Shown: one piece after another, positions 59,372 to 64,000 of the stretch
How the letters are laid out: each line of letters starts with the position of its first letter
Position numbering within the stretch: the stretch's first letter is position 1
DNA from: Pseudactinotalea suaedae
GTDB taxonomy: Bacteria > Actinomycetota > Actinomycetes > Actinomycetales > Beutenbergiaceae
NCBI RefSeq assembly: GCF_009733815.1
Contig: NZ_WNXY01000009.1
Span: 186,001-250,000, forward strand
Direction of reading: 5' to 3'
DNA: 64,000 bases
The notes under the pieces: generated by a model
What the model was told of the DNA's origin: nothing
What the model saw: the letters and a program-made list of their open reading frames with translations, nothing else
Database searches by the model: none
Translations under genes and position numbers: made by a program

Positions 59372-61012
59372 TTGCCCAGCACCACCACCGCCCATCCCAC
59401 CGCCACGATCACGATCGGCGGGACGCCGTCGAGCACCATCGACCGCCGGATCTACGGTCACTTCCTCGAGTCGGCGTTCTTCGGCAACATCGAGGGCGGG
59501 GTCCTCGACGAGGGCTCGCCGCGCTCGATCGCCGAGCCGGGCCTGCTGCAGGGGTGCCGACGCGACGTCATCGAGGCGTGCCGCGAGCTCGGGCTGCCGG
59601 TCGTGCGGTGGCCGGGTGGGAACTTCACCTCCCCCTACCGCTGGGAGGACGGCACCGGCCCTCGCGACCAGCGCCCGCGCACCCTGGAGCTCGCCTGGGG
59701 CTCGGAGGAGAGCAACCGGTTCGGGACCCCGGAGTTCCTGGCGTGGTGCCGCGAGGTCGGCACCGAGCCGTACCTCGCGCACAGCGCCCGCTCGGTCGAC
59801 GACGCGGTGCGCTGGGTCGAGTACACCAACTACGGCGGCGACACCACGATGACCCGTCGGCGGGCAGCCGACGGGCTGAGCGACCCCCAGGACGTGCGCA
59901 TCTGGGGCATCGGCAACGAGGTCTACGGGCCCTGGCAGATGGGGCACCGGCCGGTCGAGGCCTACGTCCACGACGCCCGCGAGCACGCCCGGTTCATGCG
60001 CTCGGTGGACCCGGCGCTGCGGTTCGTGGCGGTCGGGGACGAGCACCGCGAGTGGACCCGGGAGGTCGCGGCCGAGCTGGGCGACGTCGTCGACTGGATC
60101 TCGCTGCACCTGTACGGCGCGAGCCGCCACCTGGTCGACCCGAGCGTGGCCGAGTACGAGGCGGTGGTGGCGCAGGCCCGGTACGTGGAGCAGGCGATCG
60201 CCGACCAGTCCGAGCTGATCGCCGCGACCTCGACCCGTCACGGCGAGCGCCGGCCGCTCGGGATCGCGATGGACGAGTGGAACATCCGGCACGTCGAGCC
60301 CGCGGCGTGGCCCGCCCCGCAGCCGGGCGCCGGCGGCGGGTTCGCTCCGCGCGAGCAGCCGGAGGTCGAGATCGAGGACGGCGCCGCGCTGCGGCGGGTC
60401 AACCGGTACTCCCCACGCACGCTCGCCGACGCCCTGTTCTACGCGGGCGTCTTCCACGCGATGCACCGGGCCAGCGCGCTCGAGGTCCCGGTGACGATGG
60501 CGAACACCGTCAACCTGGTCAACGCCAACGGGCTCCTGGAGGTGCGGCCCGAGGGCGTGGTGCGCGCCGCGACCTTCCACGTGTGGGACCTCTACCAGAG
60601 CCACACCGGGCCGGTGCACGTGCCGGCGCGGGTCGACGGTCCCTCGTGGACCCAGTCGGTGCGCCAGGGCGACGACCGCCGCGCGAGCGGCGACTTCCGC
60701 ACCACGCCCGCCGTCATCGGTCACCTCGACGCCTCGGCGTCGCGCTCCGCCGACGGCTCGACGGCGTACCTCGCCGTGATCAACCGGTCAGCCACCGCGG
60801 ATGTCCGGGCCAGGATCGTCGTCCCCGGTGGCCTCCCCACCCAGGTGAGCGCCCGCACGCTCGGGGCCGGCGAGGCCGACCTGTTCGCCGTCAACACGCT
60901 CGAGGCGCCGGACCGTGTCTCCCTGTCCGCGCCCGGCGACGTCCGGCTCGAGGAGGGCTGCCACACCTTCCCGGCCCACTCGATCACCGTGCTGAGCTGG
61001 ACGAGGGCGTGA
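59372..61012 (+). CDS. Alpha-L-arabinofuranosidase, GH51
   Basis: 546 residues. The TTG start is chosen because AAGGAG lies 6 bp before it and the N-terminal domain begins there. The (beta/alpha)8 barrel contains the acid/base Glu183 in IWGIGNEVYG and the nucleophile Glu302 in AMDEWNIRH; RWPGGNFTSPYRWEDG and the closing beta domain (HTFPAHSITVLSW) complete the family pattern. No signal peptide, so it cleaves terminal arabinofuranose from imported oligosaccharides in the cytoplasm. Last gene of the sulfatase/ABC operon. Confidence 0.93.
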   Translation: MPSTTTAHPTATITIGGTPSSTIDRRIYGHFLESAFFGNIEGGVLDEGSPRSIAEPGLLQGCRRDVIEACRELGLPVVRWPGGNFTSPYRWEDGTGPRDQRPRTLELAWGSEESNRFGTPEFLAWCREVGTEPYLAHSARSVDDAVRWVEYTNYGGDTTMTRRRAADGLSDPQDVRIWGIGNEVYGPWQMGHRPVEAYVHDAREHARFMRSVDPALRFVAVGDEHREWTREVAAELGDVVDWISLHLYGASRHLVDPSVAEYEAVVAQARYVEQAIADQSELIAATSTRHGERRPLGIAMDEWNIRHVEPAAWPAPQPGAGGGFAPREQPEVEIEDGAALRRVNRYSPRTLADALFYAGVFHAMHRASALEVPVTMANTVNLVNANGLLEVRPEGVVRAATFHVWDLYQSHTGPVHVPARVDGPSWTQSVRQGDDRRASGDFRTTPAVIGHLDASASRSADGSTAYLAVINRSATADVRARIVVPGGLPTQVSARTLGAGEADLFAVNTLEAPDRVSLSAPGDVRLEEGCHTFPAHSITVLSWTRA

Positions 61013-61072
61013 GGGGTTCGGCAGCCGGATAGTGTGGGCACGACCCAGTGGACCCACTCACCGCGGAGCAAC

Positions 61073-62050
61073 GTGCGCGAGATCGTCGTCTTCTCCGGAA
61101 GTGCCCACCGGCCGCTGGCCGAGTCGATCTGCGGGCACCTGGGGGTGCCGCTGTCCGGCGTGGAGATCTCCCGGTACGCCAACGACTGCCTCCAAGCGCA
61201 GCTGCAGGTGAACTGCCGCCAGCGGGACGTCTACATCGTGCAGCCGCTGGTGCCGCCCACGCAGGAGCACCTGATGGAGCTGCTGCTGATGATCGACGCC
61301 GCGCGCGGCGCCTCCGCGGCCCAGGTCACCGCCGTGATCCCGCACTACGCCTACGCCCGGTCGGACAAGAAGGACGCCTCCCGGATCTCGATCGGCGGCC
61401 GGCTCGTCGCCGACATGCTGCAGACCGCGGGCGCGGACCGGGTGCTGACGATGACCCTGCACGCACCGCAGGTGCACGGATTCTTCAAGGTGCCGCTGGA
61501 CCACCTCACGGCGCTGGGGGTGCTCTCGGAGCACTTCCTGCAGCAGGATCGCGCCGACTCGGTCGTGGTCTCACCCGACCTCGGCAACGCCAAGACCGCG
61601 ACCCAGTTCGCGCGGCTGCTCGGCCTCCCGGTCGCGGCCGGCAACAAGCAGCGGCTGGCGGACGACCGGGTGGTGATCGACTCGATCGTCGGTGACGTCG
61701 CGGGCAAGCGAGCGATCGTGCTCGACGACGAGATCGCGACCGGCGGCTCGATCGTCGAGCTTCTCGAGCGGCTCGCCGAGCAGGGGTGCACCGAGGCAGC
61801 GGTGGCGTGCACGCACGGTCTGTTCGTCGGCAAGGCGGTCGAGCGGCTCCGCGACCACCCGATGATCACCGAGGTCGTCACCACCGACACCGTGCCCGCT
61901 CCGACCGGGTGGCCGCAGCTGACCACCCGCTCGGTCGCCGGCCTGTTCGCCGAGGCGATCGCGCGGATCCACGCCGGGGAGTCGGTCGCCAGCCTCTTCG
62001 AGGGCGTCGACCCCACGCTCGGGCCGCCGCAGCCCAAGCTGTTCAGCTGA
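61073..62050 (+). CDS. prs: Ribose-phosphate pyrophosphokinase (PRPP synthetase)
   Basis: 325 residues read from GTG 61073 (GCGGAGCAAC before it; homologues begin REIVVFSGSAHRPL); an in-frame GTG at 61034 is less likely. Motifs: ARSDKKDASRISIGGRLVAD (flexible loop), MTLHAPQVHGFF, VVSPDLGNAKTATQFARLLG (ribose-phosphate binding) and IVLDDEIATGGS (PRPP loop). Makes PRPP from ATP and ribose 5-phosphate for nucleotide, His and Trp synthesis. A second paralogue usually exists in actinobacteria, so this may not be the only copy. Promoter box TAGTGT at about 61030. Confidence 0.93.
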   Translation: MREIVVFSGSAHRPLAESICGHLGVPLSGVEISRYANDCLQAQLQVNCRQRDVYIVQPLVPPTQEHLMELLLMIDAARGASAAQVTAVIPHYAYARSDKKDASRISIGGRLVADMLQTAGADRVLTMTLHAPQVHGFFKVPLDHLTALGVLSEHFLQQDRADSVVVSPDLGNAKTATQFARLLGLPVAAGNKQRLADDRVVIDSIVGDVAGKRAIVLDDEIATGGSIVELLERLAEQGCTEAAVACTHGLFVGKAVERLRDHPMITEVVTTDTVPAPTGWPQLTTRSVAGLFAEAIARIHAGESVASLFEGVDPTLGPPQPKLFS

Positions 62051-62131
62051 GCGGGCTGACGTAGGTCTCGATTCGATCGCGGTTTCGGCCCGGATCCAGG
62101 GCGCTCGGCGGGCGTGCAGTACGGTCGAGCC

Positions 62132-63100
62132 GTGGGATCCGCCGTCGCAGTTGTCGGGCTGCGTCGCGAGTTCGGGGGCCGTCGGGGGCAGCCGGTCGTG
62201 ACGGCGCTCAAGGACGTCAACCTGCAGATCCCCGAGGGCGAGATCCACGGGCTGCTGGGCCCCAACGGTGCGGGCAAGACCACGCTGTGCAAGATCCTCT
62301 CGACCGTGCTGCTCCCGACGCGAGGCAGCGTCGAGATCTGCGGCTACGACGTCGAGTCCGAGACCGCCGCCGTGCGGCGCCTGATCGGCATCGTGTTCGG
62401 CGGCGAGCGGGGTCTGTACACCCGGCTGACGGCGCGTGGGAACCTCGAGTTCTGGGCGTCGCTGTACGGCCTCTCGGGCACCCAGTCGCAGCGGCGCGTC
62501 GGACAGCTGCTGGAGCGACTCGGCCTCGACCAGCGCGCAGACACCCGCGTGGAGACCTTCAGCCGCGGCATGAAGCAGCGCCTCCACCTGGCGCGCGGGC
62601 TCATCGGCGACCCCCGCGTGCTCATCCTCGACGAGCCGACCACCGGCATGGACCCCGTCGCCGCGCAGGAGTTCCGCACGCTGGTGACGAGCCTGCAGAC
62701 CGAGGGCCGCACGATCCTCGTGACCACGCACGACATGGCCGAGGCGGAGGCCATCTGCGACCGCGTCACGCTCATCGACCACGGCTCGGTCCTCGCGACC
62801 GAGCGGCCCAGCACCCTCGGCAGGTGGATCACCCGGTACGCGCGGGTGCGCGCCTCCGGGCTGCTCCCCGCGCAGGTCGCGCCGGTCACGGCGGCCCTGT
62901 CGGGGCTCGACGGCGTGGCCACCGTCCACGAGGTCGCAGAGGGGACGCTGCTGGTCGACACCGCCGCCGACGGCGCAGCCCCGGCGGTCATGCGGCTCCT
63001 CCTCGACCTAGGGATCACCGACGTGGCGACCACGCGTCCGGACCTGGCCGAGGTCTACCTGCGCGTCATCGGCAACCGCGGGATGCGGGTCGATCGGTGA
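62132..63100 (+). CDS. ABC-2 type exporter, ATP-binding protein
   Basis: 322 residues (GTG 62132; GTG 62114 also possible). Walker A LLGPNGAGKTTL, signature FSRGMKQRLHLARG, Walker B VLILDEPTTGMDP, H-loop VTTHDMAEAEAICD. Resembles DrrA/CcmA-type ATPases of drug and polysaccharide exporters. GTGA overlap with the permease gene; a TACGGT box lies about 12 bp upstream, so the message may be leaderless. Confidence 0.92.
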   Translation: MGSAVAVVGLRREFGGRRGQPVVTALKDVNLQIPEGEIHGLLGPNGAGKTTLCKILSTVLLPTRGSVEICGYDVESETAAVRRLIGIVFGGERGLYTRLTARGNLEFWASLYGLSGTQSQRRVGQLLERLGLDQRADTRVETFSRGMKQRLHLARGLIGDPRVLILDEPTTGMDPVAAQEFRTLVTSLQTEGRTILVTTHDMAEAEAICDRVTLIDHGSVLATERPSTLGRWITRYARVRASGLLPAQVAPVTAALSGLDGVATVHEVAEGTLLVDTAADGAAPAVMRLLLDLGITDVATTRPDLAEVYLRVIGNRGMRVDR

Positions 63101-63915
63101 CGCTGATCATCGCGCCGCCGACACGTCTCGAGTCGGCGCTGGCCTACCTGAACGGGTTGCTGGCGGGCAGCGAGCGTGAGGTTCGCGAGCTGCGCCGCTC
63201 CCCCGACCGGCTGATGGCGCTGGTGACGGCGCCGCTGCTGACGCTGGTGTTCCTCGCGATCATGCTGCAGGCAGGACGCGAGGACCTGGCGCCGTTCGCG
63301 GTGCTGGCGCCGGCGCTGCTGGTGCTGTGGCAGATGGCGCTGCAGACCTCGGGCGACACGGTCGAGAGCGAGCGCGAGAACGGCTCCCTGGAAGCGCTGG
63401 TGGTCGCACCGGCACCGTTCCCGGCGGTGATCACCGGTCGGATCGCGGCGGTCACGACCGTGTCGATGCTCGGGTTCGTGGAGTCCTGGCTGGTGGCCGC
63501 GCTGGTGTTCGGGGTGCGGGTGGAGATCTACCACCCGTGGGTGTTCGTGGGCGCCGTCCTCGCCACCGCCTACGCCACGGCCGGCAGCGCGATGGCGCTG
63601 GCGGCGCTGTTCGTGCGCACGCGCGCCGCCCGCGCCTTCCAGAACACCTTGACGTACCCGTTCTACATCCTGGGCGGGATCATCGTGCCGGTCAGCTATC
63701 TGCCGGACTGGCTGGAGCCCGCGACCCGGCTGGTGTTCCTGTCCTGGTCCTCGGACCTCATGCGCAGCTCGCTCGACGCCGGACCGGTCCAGGGCGTCGC
63801 GCTGCACCTGGTCATGATCGTGCTGCTCGGCACGCTCGGCGGCGTCGTGGGTGGGGTGCTGGTCCGGCGCGCGCTCGCCGAGGTCCGGCAGACGGGCACC
63901 ATCGGCCATGCCTGA
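63097..63915 (+). CDS. ABC-2 type exporter permease
   Basis: 272 residues with about six helices and the ABC-2 family pattern: REVRELRRSPDRLMALVTAP, RENGSLEALVVAPAPFPAVI and FYILGGIIVPVSYLPDWLEP. Functions with the ATPase upstream. Its end overlaps the next reading frame by 8 bp, so at least three genes form the operon. Confidence 0.88.
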   Translation: MTLIIAPPTRLESALAYLNGLLAGSEREVRELRRSPDRLMALVTAPLLTLVFLAIMLQAGREDLAPFAVLAPALLVLWQMALQTSGDTVESERENGSLEALVVAPAPFPAVITGRIAAVTTVSMLGFVESWLVAALVFGVRVEIYHPWVFVGAVLATAYATAGSAMALAALFVRTRAARAFQNTLTYPFYILGGIIVPVSYLPDWLEPATRLVFLSWSSDLMRSSLDAGPVQGVALHLVMIVLLGTLGGVVGGVLVRRALAEVRQTGTIGHA

Positions 63916-64000
63916 CAGCGCTGCAGCCGTCGAGCGGCCCGTGGTCGGCACCCGACTGCCGCGAGGGACCACGGCGCGCGTGGTGCTGGCCTCGAGCAGG
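63908..64000 (+). CDS. Start of a third gene of the exporter operon, cut by the window edge
   Basis: Only 31 codons are present: ATG overlapping the permease stop, then PDSAAAVERPVVGTRLPRGT and further hydrophilic residues. By position it is probably a second ABC-2 permease whose first helix lies beyond the edge. The sequence itself does not identify it. Confidence 0.5.
   Translation, partial: MPDSAAAVERPVVGTRLPRGTTARVVLASSR

Overview
The window is very GC-rich, gene-dense DNA from an actinomycete (Actinomycetota). Supporting signs are frequent GTG starts, many 4-base start/stop overlaps, TAnnnT -10 boxes close to start codons, an actinobacterial PRPP synthetase, WXG100 proteins, an LAxTG-type cell-wall sorting signal, and Lrp, LacI, TetR, MarR, ArsR and ROK regulators each beside their likely targets. 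I cannot place it below phylum with confidence; Micrococcales or Propionibacteriales would fit. No rRNA, tRNA, CRISPR array, transposase or prophage gene was seen.

Layout. 1-12.4 kb: a truncated class III aminotransferase divergent from an Lrp-type regulator; a sortase-anchored choice-of-anchor I protein; a large FAD/Fe-S D-lactate-type dehydrogenase; two sugar ABC permeases without a binding protein; a DUF72 protein; a vWA protein with a small HTH-like partner; a membrane protein and a lipoprotein. 12.5-15.6 kb: a LacI-ThuA-Gfo/Idh operon. 15.7-25.9 kb: phosphatase, M15 carboxypeptidase, gamma-glutamyltransferase, Dps, a PNPOx-like protein, an orphan sugar-binding lipoprotein, a frameshifted VOC gene, endonuclease IV, and an MFS/TetR pair. 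26-32.4 kb: an LLM flavin monooxygenase/FMN reductase/MarR operon, a 3-methyladenine glycosylase family protein, an ArsR/MFS pair, a nitroreductase and Tag.

32.5-53.3 kb is the most distinctive part, a type VII secretion-like locus. It has four proteins with a WXG motif at residues 43-49, an EssC/EccC-like triple ATPase that carries its own ubiquitin-like and FHA domains, a membrane-anchored protein with five Fn3 domains, a MoxR/DUF58/TgpA-like module whose transglutaminase domain lacks the catalytic Cys and His, a second FHA-like protein and a Ser/Thr kinase with an Fn3-like ectodomain. None of the usual channel subunits (EccB, EccD, EccE, MycP, or EsaA/EssA/EssB) is present. Three or four of its transcription units share a palindromic GGAARTTTCC site about 46 bp upstream of a TAGCGT box, which looks like a dedicated activator site.

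53.4-62 kb: a ROK-regulated operon with sulfatase, Tat-exported binding lipoprotein, two permeases and a GH51 arabinofuranosidase, suggesting uptake and degradation of a sulfated, arabinose-containing glycan. PRPP synthetase follows. The window ends in an ABC-2 type exporter cut off in its third gene.

Two families of non-coding repeats stand out. One is a 28-bp-period element containing CACGATTCCGTCCACC, sitting just after the stop codons of three unrelated genes in the same sense orientation. The other is a set of intergenic structures with two direct and two inverted copies of a short unit (forward-forward-reverse-reverse) at three places.
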